The notes under the pieces were generated by a model, which was not told where the DNA came from, did not search any database, and saw only the letters and a list, made by a program, of their open reading frames with translations. A stretch of DNA of 64,000 nt from Ignavibacteria bacterium (GTDB lineage: Bacteria; Bacteroidota; Ignavibacteria; Kapaibacteriales; UBA961). A program made the translations under genes and the position numbers. Numbering within the stretch: the first letter of the stretch is position 1; the number at the start of each line of letters is the position of its first letter. Location: positions 1 through 64,000 of the forward strand of contig VGWD01000006.1 in the NCBI GenBank assembly GCA_016873735.1, in the 5' to 3' direction. This document shows positions 17,148 to 26,947 of this stretch, piece after piece.

Positions 17148-20100
17148 AACTATCTTCAATCAGCATACAAAGACCCGTCCTAAGCATTGTGATGTCAATA
17201 GTTATTGTACTCTTCGGCATCATCAGTTATACCTATTTGGGAGTCAGGGAATTTCCTGCGGTGGATCCACCGGTTATCACCGTCAATGCGGCCTATCCCG
17301 GGGCAAATGCGGATGTAATTGAATCAAAAATCACTGAAATTCTCGAAGAGTCAATCAATGGCATTGCCGGAATAAACTCACTCACTTCCATCAGTCGTGA
17401 TGGTGCAAGCACAATCACTGTGGAGTTTTCTCTTGAAAGTGACTTGGAAACCGCCGCAAATGATGTACGTGATCGCGTTGCTCGCGTCCAAAGGCAATTA
17501 CCTGCAGACATGGATCCCCCTTCTGTTTCAAAAGCAGATGCAAATTCCGATGCAATCTTGGTGGTTACCGTGCAAAGTGATCAAAGAAATCTTCTTGATA
17601 TTTCCGATATCGCCGCCAATACCATCAAAAAACAATTGCAAACCATTCCCGGAGTATCCGAAATAAGGATTTGGGGGGAAAGAAAATATGCTATGCGTTT
17701 GTGGATGGATCCTGCAAAATTATCTGCTTATGGTCTAACACCTATCGACATCAAATCAGCATTGGATAAAGAGAACGTGGAACTTCCTTCCGGAAGCGTC
17801 GAGGGAAATACGACCGAAGTCACCGTCCGCACGCTTGGAAGATTCTCAACTGAAGAAGAGTTCAATAATCTGATCATTCGTTCCATTGATGGACGCATGA
17901 TTCGATTTTCGGACATTGGTCGGGCAAGTCTTGAAGCAGAAAATATCAAAACAATTTTACGAACCGACGGAAAACCAATGTTTGGAGTGGCGATCACGCC
18001 ACAACCCGGGTCAAATCATATTGCGATTGCAAAAGAGTTTTACAAAAGGATCGAGCTCATCAAAAAAGACTTGCCTGATGACTTGCAACTAAAAGTGATA
18101 CTTGACACCACAATTGCCATCAAAGATTCGCTCAATGAAGTGATCGAGACATTGATCATTGCATTTGTGCTTGTGGTGATGATTCTCTTTATATTTCTCA
18201 GAGGTTGGAGAACAACAATCATTCCCGTAATAGCAATTCCGATTTCATTGATAGGGACATTCTTTTTGATGTATGTGTTGGGCTATTCCATCAATGTCTT
18301 GACTCTTCTCGGCATTGTTCTTGCGACAGGTCTTGTCGTTGATGATGCAATCGTTGTATTGGAAAACATCTTCGCCAAAACAGAACATGGATTGAATCCT
18401 CTGCAAGCAGCCCATGAAGGTTCAAAGGAAATTTTCTTTGCGGTACTTTCAACTACCATCACTTTGTCTGCGGTTTTTCTTCCCATCATTTTTTTACAGG
18501 GTTTGACAGGTAGATTGTTCAGGGAATTTGGTATCGTGATTGCAGGCTCCGTATTGATTTCAGCATTTGTTTCATTGACGCTCACACCGATGATGAGCAG
18601 TCGATTGATCACTATTCAATCAAAGCACGGAGCATTATACAATAGCATTGAATCTTTGTTGAATCGTTTGCTTGCAGCATATCGCAGCTCACTTCGCATA
18701 TTCATCAAGAACCCCATTCCTTCGCTGATTGTAACAATTGCATCATTTGGCATGATTTGGATATTCGGAAAAACGCTAAGCTCCGAAATCGCACCTTTGC
18801 AAGACAAAAGAAGGATGAGAGTGAGTGCAACCGCACATGAAGGAGCAACATTTGAATTCATGGATGCATATGTTTCTTCAATATCAAAACTCTTGAAAGA
18901 TTCAGTACCCGAAGTTCAATCCTTATTAACCGTCACCTCACCAAGTTTTGGAACCAGTTCAACAAACACTGCATTTGTCAGATTATTTCTTTCGGATCCC
19001 GAGAAAAGAAAACGCAACCAGATGCAAATCGGGGATTATGTAACTCAACTCGTTAAAGAATTGCCTCAGGCAAAAGGACTCGTGATTCAAGAACAGACGA
19101 TCTCGACGGGTGGAGCCGGTATTGGTGGATTGCCAGTGCAATTTGTGATTCAGGCAACAGACATAGAAAGATTACGAGCAATATTGCCTACATTTTTGGA
19201 TGAAGCGGCACAGAGTCCTGTTTTTGCAGTTGTTGATGTGAATCTCAAATTCACCAAACCGGAATTAAGACTTGGCATAAACAGAAATAAAGCAAGAAGT
19301 TTAGGTATTAGCACATCAGACATTTCGCAAACATTGCAATTCGCACTTGCAGGACAACGCTATGGATATTTTGTAAAGGATGGAAGACAATATCAAGTTA
19401 TTGGTCAAGCAAGAAGGCCCGAACGCAATGATGTAACCGACATAAAATCGATATATGTCCGATCTGCAGAAAATATCCTCATACAATTGGATAATGTTGT
19501 GAATTTCGAAGAAGGCAGCGCTCCACCATCTGTGTATCATTATAATCGAGCGGTCTCTGCAACTGTTTCCGCAGGCCTTGCCCCCGGCTATACTCTTGGG
19601 GACGGCATCAATGCCATGCGTACAATTGCCGATAATGTATTGGATCCATCATATAGCACGGCATTGACAGGAACTTCAAAAGACTTCGAAGAAAGTTCTT
19701 CAAGTTTGCTCTTTGCTTTTCTTCTTGCTTTAATATTGATCTATCTTGTTCTTGCTGCACAATTCGAAAGTTTTCTCGATCCTCTCATCATTTTGCTTTG
19801 CGTTCCGATGGCATTGGCTGGTGCAATGTTCACATTATGGTATTTCAATCAAACATTGAACATATTCAGTCAAATCGGTATCATCATGTTGATCGGACTT
19901 GTCACAAAAAATGCAATTCTCATTATTGAATTCGCTCATCAAAGAGAACAAGAATTGCCTTCATTTGAAGCGGTGATTGATGCTGCCACAAGCAGATTTC
20001 GTCCCATTCTCATGACATCATTCGCAACCATACTCGGTGTATTGCCGATCGCATTGGCAATTGGAGGAGGATCGGAAAGTAGAATTTCCATGGGAATGGC

Positions 20101-20206
20101 TGTTGTTGGTGGCTTAATATTCTCATTGATTCTAACATTATATACCATCCCCGGTTTTTACGTGATTGCATCACGCTTTGGTTCATCAAACACAAAACAA
20201 TCATGA
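17144..20206 (+). CDS. RND-family efflux pump, inner-membrane permease (AcrB-like)
   Basis: 1020 residues, full length for an AcrB-type hydrophobe/amphiphile exporter. The start MKLSSISIQRPVLSIVMSI is typical. Twelve helices fall in two groups (about residues 12-30, 330-540, 850-1010) around two large periplasmic loops. The proton-relay residues are present: D400/D401 in GLVVDDAIVVLEN and K922 in TKNAILIIEF. The pump should expel drugs, bile-type compounds or lipids using the proton gradient. It needs a periplasmic adaptor and a TolC-type channel, but neither gene is nearby. It is linked by ATGA overlaps to tcdA before and ggt after. Confidence 0.95.
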   Translation: MKLSSISIQRPVLSIVMSIVIVLFGIISYTYLGVREFPAVDPPVITVNAAYPGANADVIESKITEILEESINGIAGINSLTSISRDGASTITVEFSLESDLETAANDVRDRVARVQRQLPADMDPPSVSKADANSDAILVVTVQSDQRNLLDISDIAANTIKKQLQTIPGVSEIRIWGERKYAMRLWMDPAKLSAYGLTPIDIKSALDKENVELPSGSVEGNTTEVTVRTLGRFSTEEEFNNLIIRSIDGRMIRFSDIGRASLEAENIKTILRTDGKPMFGVAITPQPGSNHIAIAKEFYKRIELIKKDLPDDLQLKVILDTTIAIKDSLNEVIETLIIAFVLVVMILFIFLRGWRTTIIPVIAIPISLIGTFFLMYVLGYSINVLTLLGIVLATGLVVDDAIVVLENIFAKTEHGLNPLQAAHEGSKEIFFAVLSTTITLSAVFLPIIFLQGLTGRLFREFGIVIAGSVLISAFVSLTLTPMMSSRLITIQSKHGALYNSIESLLNRLLAAYRSSLRIFIKNPIPSLIVTIASFGMIWIFGKTLSSEIAPLQDKRRMRVSATAHEGATFEFMDAYVSSISKLLKDSVPEVQSLLTVTSPSFGTSSTNTAFVRLFLSDPEKRKRNQMQIGDYVTQLVKELPQAKGLVIQEQTISTGGAGIGGLPVQFVIQATDIERLRAILPTFLDEAAQSPVFAVVDVNLKFTKPELRLGINRNKARSLGISTSDISQTLQFALAGQRYGYFVKDGRQYQVIGQARRPERNDVTDIKSIYVRSAENILIQLDNVVNFEEGSAPPSVYHYNRAVSATVSAGLAPGYTLGDGINAMRTIADNVLDPSYSTALTGTSKDFEESSSSLLFAFLLALILIYLVLAAQFESFLDPLIILLCVPMALAGAMFTLWYFNQTLNIFSQIGIIMLIGLVTKNAILIIEFAHQREQELPSFEAVIDAATSRFRPILMTSFATILGVLPIALAIGGGSESRISMGMAVVGGLIFSLILTLYTIPGFYVIASRFGSSNTKQS

Positions 20207-21909
20207 TTATTCAATACGGCATTCGCATCATTTCAATGATCATCATTTCAATCATGGGGCTGAACATTGCTTTTGCACATTCCGCGAAAGCAAAAAGAGG
20301 CATGGTTGTTTCTGCATCTTCTCTTGCTTCAAAAGTTGGTTTATCCATTTTAAAAAAGGGTGGCAATGCGATTGATGCCGCCGTGGCAACAGGATTTGCT
20401 CTTGCAGTCACATATCCTGGCGCGGGAAATATTGGTGGTGGAGGTTTTTTGATTGCGCAATTGAAAAACGGTCAGTCCATCGCAATTGACTTTAGAGAAA
20501 AAGCACCTAAAAAGTCAACAAAGGGCATGTTTCTTGATGCTCGTGGAAATGTGATGAATGATAAGATTCGCGAAGGGGCTTTGGCATCCGGTGTTCCTGG
20601 ATCTGTTGCAGGACTATTGGATGTCCTATCTGCATATGGCACCATGTCTGTGAAAGAAGTTTTGGCACCGGCCATCGCATTGGCTGAGGAAGGATTTATT
20701 CTTGATGCTTCAATGATCAAGCAATTCAATAAAGATATGTCATTGTTCAAGAAATTTCCATCCACAATGAAAGTGATGACCAACAATGGAAATCCATATA
20801 CTGTTGGTGATCGCTGGAAGCAACCCGATCTTGCCAAAACACTCAGATTGATAGCAGAAAAAGGAAAAGATGGCTTTTACAAGGGTACAATTCCCGCATT
20901 GGTTGCCAAAGCAATGTCCAAACATGGTGGCATCATCAGCGAAGAAGATTTTGCGGAATACAAAGCAATCAAAAGACAAGTGGTAAATGGGTCATACAGA
21001 GGTTATGATGTCATTAGTATGTGCCCTCCAAGCTCAGGAGGAATCGCACTTCTGCAAATGCTCAATATTTTGAGTAAATACACATTCAACAAAGATGAAT
21101 GGCATTCGCCTAGGCATGCACATGCAATGTTGTCTGCCATGAAGTTTGCTTTTGCCGACAGAACAGTCCATTTGGGCGACCCGGATTTCACGCAAATTCC
21201 TTATGCTTTGCTCTTGTCACAACAATATGCAGATCGACTCGCCTCAAGAATTCCAAAAGACAAAGCGATTCCATCTACTATGATCACTGCAGGTGATCCA
21301 AAATCCTTCATGAAGGAAAGTAATGAAACAACACATTATTCCGTACTGGATTCTTCAGGTAATGCCGTGAGTGTAACAACTACCATAAATTCTTGGTTTG
21401 GCTCCGGTTTCATAGCTGAAGGAACGGGTTTTTTCCTCAACAATGAAATGGATGATTTTGCTGCCAAGCCGAATACCCCGAATCAATTCGGCGTGATGGG
21501 TGGTGATGCCAATGCCATTCAACCGGGGAAAAGAATGCTTTCCAGCATGACACCGACAATCGTGCTTCGCGAGGGAAAACCTCGGCTGATTATTGGCGCT
21601 CCCGGCGGATCAACCATCATCACAACCGTGCTCCATATTCTGACCAATTGCTTGGATTTCGGGATGCCTATTTCCAAAGCCGTACAAGCACCAAGATTCC
21701 ATCATCAATGGATGCCTGACAATATAGATTATGAAGAAGGAGCTTTTTCGGCAGGAACAATGAAAACCCTTCAGAACATGGGATATGCATTTGGCAAAAA
21801 ACGCGTGATCGGCATTGCAGAATGTATAGCGGTGAATCCCTGGGAAGGCCTTATTTTAGGGGCATCGGATACACGACATCACAGCAATGGAACGGCCGAG
21901 GGTTGGTGA
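20203..21909 (+). CDS. ggt: Gamma-glutamyltransferase (gamma-glutamyltranspeptidase)
   Basis: 568 residues with a signal peptide (IISMIIISIMGLNIAFA, cleaved near residue 25). GGT hydrolyses or transfers the gamma-glutamyl group of glutathione and related peptides in the periplasm. The N-terminal large-subunit pattern is present (ILKKGGNAIDAAVATGFAL, NIGGGGFLI, FREKAPKKST). The autoprocessing site NETTHYSVLD gives Thr376 as the nucleophile of the small subunit. SSMTPTIVL and GAPGGSTIITTVL follow as expected. Its ATG overlaps the RND gene by four bases, so it may act on compounds handled by that pump. No terminator is evident after it. Confidence 0.96.
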   Translation: MIIQYGIRIISMIIISIMGLNIAFAHSAKAKRGMVVSASSLASKVGLSILKKGGNAIDAAVATGFALAVTYPGAGNIGGGGFLIAQLKNGQSIAIDFREKAPKKSTKGMFLDARGNVMNDKIREGALASGVPGSVAGLLDVLSAYGTMSVKEVLAPAIALAEEGFILDASMIKQFNKDMSLFKKFPSTMKVMTNNGNPYTVGDRWKQPDLAKTLRLIAEKGKDGFYKGTIPALVAKAMSKHGGIISEEDFAEYKAIKRQVVNGSYRGYDVISMCPPSSGGIALLQMLNILSKYTFNKDEWHSPRHAHAMLSAMKFAFADRTVHLGDPDFTQIPYALLLSQQYADRLASRIPKDKAIPSTMITAGDPKSFMKESNETTHYSVLDSSGNAVSVTTTINSWFGSGFIAEGTGFFLNNEMDDFAAKPNTPNQFGVMGGDANAIQPGKRMLSSMTPTIVLREGKPRLIIGAPGGSTIITTVLHILTNCLDFGMPISKAVQAPRFHHQWMPDNIDYEEGAFSAGTMKTLQNMGYAFGKKRVIGIAECIAVNPWEGLILGASDTRHHSNGTAEGW

Positions 21910-21985
21910 CATCGATTCCGTCAAAGAAACAATTTTTTTCCTATAGCGTCACTAAACGCTTCCACATGCATTTACACAGATATTC

Positions 21986-22969
21986 ATGAGTTCTCAATCA
22001 GATATCGCTTCAGTACAATCAATGGCTGAGGCAAGCAAAACGATACAACAAGAAATTTCCAAAGCAATCATTGGTCAACATGACATCATTGAGCAATTGC
22101 TTATTTCTTTGTTTTCACGCGGACATTGTCTTTTGGTTGGTGTGCCGGGTCTTGCAAAGACATTGCTCATTCGAACATTGTCCAAATCATTGAACCTATC
22201 ATATAATCGCATACAGTTCACTCCGGACTTGATGCCCAGCGATATCACTGGAACAGAAGTGATTGAAGACGATGTGTCAACCGGAAAAAAACAATTTCGT
22301 TTTGTACAAGGTCCCATCTTTTCCAATATCATTCTTGCAGATGAGATTAACCGTACTCCGCCAAAAACACAAGCAGCACTGCTTGAAGCAATGCAAGAGC
22401 ATTCAGTGACAAATGGGGGTAAAACCTATCAATTGGAGCAACCCTTCTTTGTTTTGGCAACGCAAAATCCAATCGAACAAGAAGGAACATATCCATTACC
22501 CGAAGCACAGCTGGACCGATTCATGTTCAATTTATGGTTGGATTATCCAAGCGAAGCCGAGGAGGCCGACATCGTTCGTACAACAACCACGGAGATTGAG
22601 CCTGAAATCAAACCTGTTCTTAATGCATCGGACATCATGCATTATCAGGACACAGCGAGAAAGATTCCTGTGGCAAACAATGTAATCGACTATGCCGTTG
22701 CACTTGTAAGAGCAACACGTCCGCAAACATCTTCTTCAAAAACTGTCAAAGATTTGTTAAGCTATGGAGCAGGTCCAAGAGCATCGCAATATCTAGTACT
22801 TGGAGCAAAAACACGAGCAGCACTCCGTGGTGCATTCACTCCTGAAATAGATGATATTCGTGCAGTTGCCGAACCAGTGTTGAGACATCGCATTGTTACA
22901 AATTACAGCGCGGAAGCGGATAATATCACGCCTTCTCATATCATCTCGATGCTGCTAAAGGAATTGTAA
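21986..22969 (+). CDS. MoxR-family AAA+ ATPase
   Basis: 327 residues. MoxR ATPases act as chaperones that mature or activate partner complexes, often with DUF58 and von Willebrand factor A proteins. Walker A is GVPGLAKTLL (about residue 52), Walker B is IILADEINRTPPKTQAALLE, and sensor motifs ATQNPIEQEGTYPLPEAQLDRF follow in parts, with the C-terminal lid segment AGPRASQYLV. The usual DUF58/VWA partner genes are not downstream; instead a DUF885 peptidase-like lipoprotein follows. The 76-base gap upstream holds a small hairpin but no convincing promoter. Confidence 0.93.
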   Translation: MSSQSDIASVQSMAEASKTIQQEISKAIIGQHDIIEQLLISLFSRGHCLLVGVPGLAKTLLIRTLSKSLNLSYNRIQFTPDLMPSDITGTEVIEDDVSTGKKQFRFVQGPIFSNIILADEINRTPPKTQAALLEAMQEHSVTNGGKTYQLEQPFFVLATQNPIEQEGTYPLPEAQLDRFMFNLWLDYPSEAEEADIVRTTTTEIEPEIKPVLNASDIMHYQDTARKIPVANNVIDYAVALVRATRPQTSSSKTVKDLLSYGAGPRASQYLVLGAKTRAALRGAFTPEIDDIRAVAEPVLRHRIVTNYSAEADNITPSHIISMLLKEL

Positions 22970-23028
22970 GCATCTACGAATACATGCAAACATCATATCT
23001 GTCTCGACATAAATTCCGGATTGCTCAC

Positions 23029-24774
23029 ATGAAATGTTTCATGTTATTTTGCTTTATCCTTTTTGGAATGACATTCTCCGCATGCTCACTTAAAGATCCC
23101 AAGCAATCACTCCAAGAACTCTTTGCTGATCACAAAGAATTTTCAATGCGCTCTTATCCCGAAGGTGCTACCTATGACGGGGATCATCGTTATGATGACA
23201 AGCTTACTGACCTTTCCGAAAAAGTAATACGACAAAGATTTGATACTCTTCGTGCTTTTCTTGAAAGAGTGCAAGACATCGATATATCTTCATTGCATGG
23301 CGAAGATTCTTTGTCCTTGATTTTGTTCAGACAAGATGTAAATGAACATTTAGAATCGGAGCAATTCAATCTTCATTATCTTCCGCTTACGCAGCAAGAT
23401 GGAATACATATTGAATTTCCCCAAATCATCGAATATCATCCATTCAAGACTTTGCAGGACTATGATCATTATATAGCCAGATTGAATGCTTTCCCAAAAC
23501 AAATGAATGATATCATCGCGAATATGAATAAGGGTATCAAAGCCAAGATCATAGCACCCAAGTTTTCAATTCAACAGATACTGGATCAGATTTATCCCTT
23601 TTTTACCCAAGATCCGGACAGCTTGCCATTTGCACAACCACTCAAGCACATGCCGTCTACATTCACAGAGAAAGAACAGCAAAGCATTCGAAAAAAAGTG
23701 ATGTCTGCAATCAATGCTTCAATAATGCCCGCATATTCCGACTTGCATAGATATCTGATGTTTGAATACATGGATCATGCTCGAACTATCGATGGCATTT
23801 TTTCATTGCCACGAGGAAAACAATTATATAGACATATGATTCGCCGTGAAACAACGATGGACATGGATTCGGATTCCATTCATGCGCTTGGATTGCGTGA
23901 AGTTGCCAGAATCGACAAGGCAATGCAGGATGTATTGAATGAGCTTGGTTTCAAGGGTACCACAGAAGAATTCAGAAAGCAATTAATTAAAAGTCCCGAC
24001 AATTTTTACAGCAGCAAACAACCAATGATGGATGAATATCGCAGAATATTATCCATCGTGGATGCAAAGCTACCTTCGCTATTTGGAAGATTACCAAAAT
24101 CTCCATACGATTTAAAAGAGATTGAAGCATATCGCGCCATTTCTGCTCCACAGGCATATTATTATTCAGCTCCACTAGATAGATCCAGGCCGGGTTATTT
24201 CTATGTGAACACTTATGATCTTGCATCGCGACCTAAACATACAATGAACGCATTGGCTTTGCATGAAGCTGTTCCGGGCCATCATCTTCAGATAGCAATT
24301 GCTCAGGAATTGCCGGGTCTTCCTTGGTTTCGTCAACAATTGGGAATCAATGCTTTTGTCGAAGGCTGGGCATTATATGCAGAAAGTTTGGGGCATGACA
24401 TGAATCTGTATAAAGATCCATATCAACGATTCGGCTCATTGGCATTCGAGATGTGGCGGGCATGCAGATTGGTTATTGATGCAGGAATTCATACCGGAAA
24501 AATGAATCGTGAAGAAGGCGTGCAATTCATGATGAAGTATACCGGAAATTCCGAACTTGATGCACGATCCGAAGTTGATCGTTACATAGTTTGGCCGGCA
24601 CAGGCATTGTCCTATAAATTGGGGCAATTGCATATAATGACATTAAGAAATGAGATACAAAGCAAACTCGGCTCCAAGTTCTCATTGAAAACTTTTCATG
24701 ATGCGATTCTTGCACATGGACCATTACCTTTGAACATGCTGAGCGAGCAAGTTCGAATGTCACTTTTACACTGA
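23029..24774 (+). CDS. DUF885-family lipoprotein, probable metallopeptidase
   Basis: 581 residues from ATG 23029, which begins a short lipoprotein signal (MKCFMLFCFILFGMTFSAC, lipid-modified cysteine near residue 19). An alternative ATG at 22984 is closer to moxR and adds 15 charged residues; the choice is open. DUF885 proteins share the motif HEAVPGHHLQ, seen here in the last third, resembling a zinc HExxH site, with EGWALYAE further on providing a likely third ligand. The family is thought to contain metallopeptidases; activity here is inferred. Position between moxR and rnr, with small gaps, indicates one transcript. Confidence 0.85.
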   Translation: MKCFMLFCFILFGMTFSACSLKDPKQSLQELFADHKEFSMRSYPEGATYDGDHRYDDKLTDLSEKVIRQRFDTLRAFLERVQDIDISSLHGEDSLSLILFRQDVNEHLESEQFNLHYLPLTQQDGIHIEFPQIIEYHPFKTLQDYDHYIARLNAFPKQMNDIIANMNKGIKAKIIAPKFSIQQILDQIYPFFTQDPDSLPFAQPLKHMPSTFTEKEQQSIRKKVMSAINASIMPAYSDLHRYLMFEYMDHARTIDGIFSLPRGKQLYRHMIRRETTMDMDSDSIHALGLREVARIDKAMQDVLNELGFKGTTEEFRKQLIKSPDNFYSSKQPMMDEYRRILSIVDAKLPSLFGRLPKSPYDLKEIEAYRAISAPQAYYYSAPLDRSRPGYFYVNTYDLASRPKHTMNALALHEAVPGHHLQIAIAQELPGLPWFRQQLGINAFVEGWALYAESLGHDMNLYKDPYQRFGSLAFEMWRACRLVIDAGIHTGKMNREEGVQFMMKYTGNSELDARSEVDRYIVWPAQALSYKLGQLHIMTLRNEIQSKLGSKFSLKTFHDAILAHGPLPLNMLSEQVRMSLLH

Positions 24775-24781
24775 TACATTC

Positions 24782-26947
24782 ATGCCTCCAACACCTAAAC
24801 CAAATGACGAATTGTCCGAACGCATTCTCGAGATTCTGAAAACATCTGCCCCTGAGATGATGAAACTCAATGATTTGGCAAAAGCATTACAGATTAAATC
24901 AGACAGCAAAGAATACGATGCATTGAGAATCAAACTCAATGATATGGATCAGCGTAAGCAAATCTATAAATCAACCAGAAGGCGATTCGGTTTAAGGCCT
25001 CTTGGCGAGATAAGTGCGTTCACGGGGATCATGCGTTTTCAATATAATCGAGGAATGGTTGAAACAGGCGCAAAGGAATTTCCCACCGTATATGTCCGAG
25101 AGCAAGATCTCAACACCGCTCTTGATGGCGATCGTGTTCGGGTAAAATTACTTGCACTCAAAAAAGGAAAAAAACCATATGGAACAATTACCGAAGTATT
25201 GCAAAGATCTGAAATGCCCATCACAGGCACCATTGATTGCGATGACGATTTTTGTTTTTTGATACCCGATGATGACAAATATCCGGTTGATTTTCTGATA
25301 CCCAAGAGAAAATTGGGCAAAGCAGTTCACGGTGACAAAGTGATTTGTAGATTTCTTAAATGGGATGACAGACACAAATCTCCCGAAGCTGAAATCATGG
25401 AAATACTAGGTCGTTCCGGAGACCCATCCGTTGAATTCACAGGAATCATGAAGGAATTCAATCTTCCAAATTCCTTCCCCGATGCAGTTGAACGCCTGGC
25501 AAAAGAAGTGGCGGTCATTCCCGATGAAAAAATACTAAGGCAAAGAAGAGATTTAAGAGATCTCATAATCATCACGATTGACCCTGATGATGCAAAAGAC
25601 TTCGATGATGCTTTGTCTTTGCAGATTCTTGCAAATGGCAGTAAAGTATTAGGCGTGCACATAGCAGATGTTACCGCATATGTGGAAGAAGATTCGGCTT
25701 TGGATCAAGAAGCCCTGAAGCGAGCGACAAGCACATATCTTGTTGACAGAGTAGTTCCCATGCTCCCCGAATCCTTGTCAAATGTCATTTGCTCTCTTCA
25801 GCCCAATGAAGTCAGACTTGCCTTTTCCGTATTCATGGAATGCGATACGCAAGGGAATGTAGTATCATATGACATAGATGAAACGGTGATCAAAAGCACT
25901 AAACGCTTCACTTATGCTGAAGCGCAAGAGATCATCGATACGGGACATGGCGCGCTTCAAGAACTTGTTTTGGAATTGTATTCGCTTGCAACTTTATTGC
26001 GAGAGAAGCGTTATCGATCCGGCGGAGTTGATTTTGTGACGCAAGAAACAAAGTTTGTCCTTGATGAACATAAGAATCCGGTTAAAGCAGTTCTGAAATC
26101 CAGAACTGATGCAACCTCACTTGTTGAAGAATGCATGTTGCTTGCAAATCAGACAGTTGCCATCGCCTTGCAGGACATGAGTAAGAATGTTTTGAAAAAA
26201 GGAACATTGCCTTTCATCTACAGAGTGCATGATGAGCCAGACATATTGAAATTGAAAGGCGTATTGGGTTTTGTTCGCCAGCTTGGAATTACCGTTCCAA
26301 ATGGTACACCAAGCTCCAATCAATTGCATCAGATTCTCCAACAGGCAGGACATCTTCCTGAGATTATGGTGATAAATCAATTCTTGTTGCGTTCAATGGC
26401 AAAAGCGATTTATCTTGAAGAAAATATCGGACATTATGGACTTGGATTTACACACTATACGCATTTCACTTCACCGATAAGGCGATATCCAGATGTGATT
26501 GTTCATCGATTGCTCAAAGAGTATATGCTTAGCAAACCATCCGATCAAAGGCTACGATATCTTCAAGATTATGTTGTTGAAGCTGCTTCACATTGTTCCT
26601 TGCGGGAAAGACTCGCAGTTGATGCCGAAAGAGCATCCATACGCCTTGCTTCGGCCCAATTAGCAATGAGATATAAAGGCGGAATATTCAATGGCACAGT
26701 AACAGGTGTAACAAGTTTTGGACTATTCGTACTCATGGATGAGCTCAATATCGAAGGGCTACTTCATATGAGCGATCTCAGTGATGATTATTATTATTTT
26801 GATGAGTCTCAGTTTAGATTGGTTGGAAAGAAAACAAAGAAGGTGTTTCGCATTGGCACCAAATTGACAGTAAGAATCAGCAATGCGAATATTGATAAAA
26901 GACAAATTGATTTAACATTTGTGGAACAGGAAGAAGAATCAGAATGA
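24782..26947 (+). CDS. rnr: Ribonuclease R
   Basis: 721 residues. RNase R degrades structured RNA 3' to 5' and takes part in rRNA and mRNA quality control. The N-terminal winged-helix region is followed by cold-shock domains (about residues 75-220) and the RNB catalytic domain with TIDPDDAKDFDDALS (about residue 265, the metal-binding aspartates). HIADVTAYVEEDSALD and the end segment GLGFTHYTHFTSPIRRYPD (in parts) follow. A C-terminal S1 domain is present (FNGTVTGVTSFGLFVLMD). The basic lysine-rich tail of the E. coli enzyme is missing. Its stop overlaps the M61 peptidase start by four bases. Confidence 0.95.
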   Translation: MPPTPKPNDELSERILEILKTSAPEMMKLNDLAKALQIKSDSKEYDALRIKLNDMDQRKQIYKSTRRRFGLRPLGEISAFTGIMRFQYNRGMVETGAKEFPTVYVREQDLNTALDGDRVRVKLLALKKGKKPYGTITEVLQRSEMPITGTIDCDDDFCFLIPDDDKYPVDFLIPKRKLGKAVHGDKVICRFLKWDDRHKSPEAEIMEILGRSGDPSVEFTGIMKEFNLPNSFPDAVERLAKEVAVIPDEKILRQRRDLRDLIIITIDPDDAKDFDDALSLQILANGSKVLGVHIADVTAYVEEDSALDQEALKRATSTYLVDRVVPMLPESLSNVICSLQPNEVRLAFSVFMECDTQGNVVSYDIDETVIKSTKRFTYAEAQEIIDTGHGALQELVLELYSLATLLREKRYRSGGVDFVTQETKFVLDEHKNPVKAVLKSRTDATSLVEECMLLANQTVAIALQDMSKNVLKKGTLPFIYRVHDEPDILKLKGVLGFVRQLGITVPNGTPSSNQLHQILQQAGHLPEIMVINQFLLRSMAKAIYLEENIGHYGLGFTHYTHFTSPIRRYPDVIVHRLLKEYMLSKPSDQRLRYLQDYVVEAASHCSLRERLAVDAERASIRLASAQLAMRYKGGIFNGTVTGVTSFGLFVLMDELNIEGLLHMSDLSDDYYYFDESQFRLVGKKTKKVFRIGTKLTVRISNANIDKRQIDLTFVEQEEESE

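Noticed and set aside
21945-21960. Hairpin AGCGT-N6-ACGCT between ggt and moxR as a terminator
   Set aside because: The stem has only five pairs and is not followed by a T-run.
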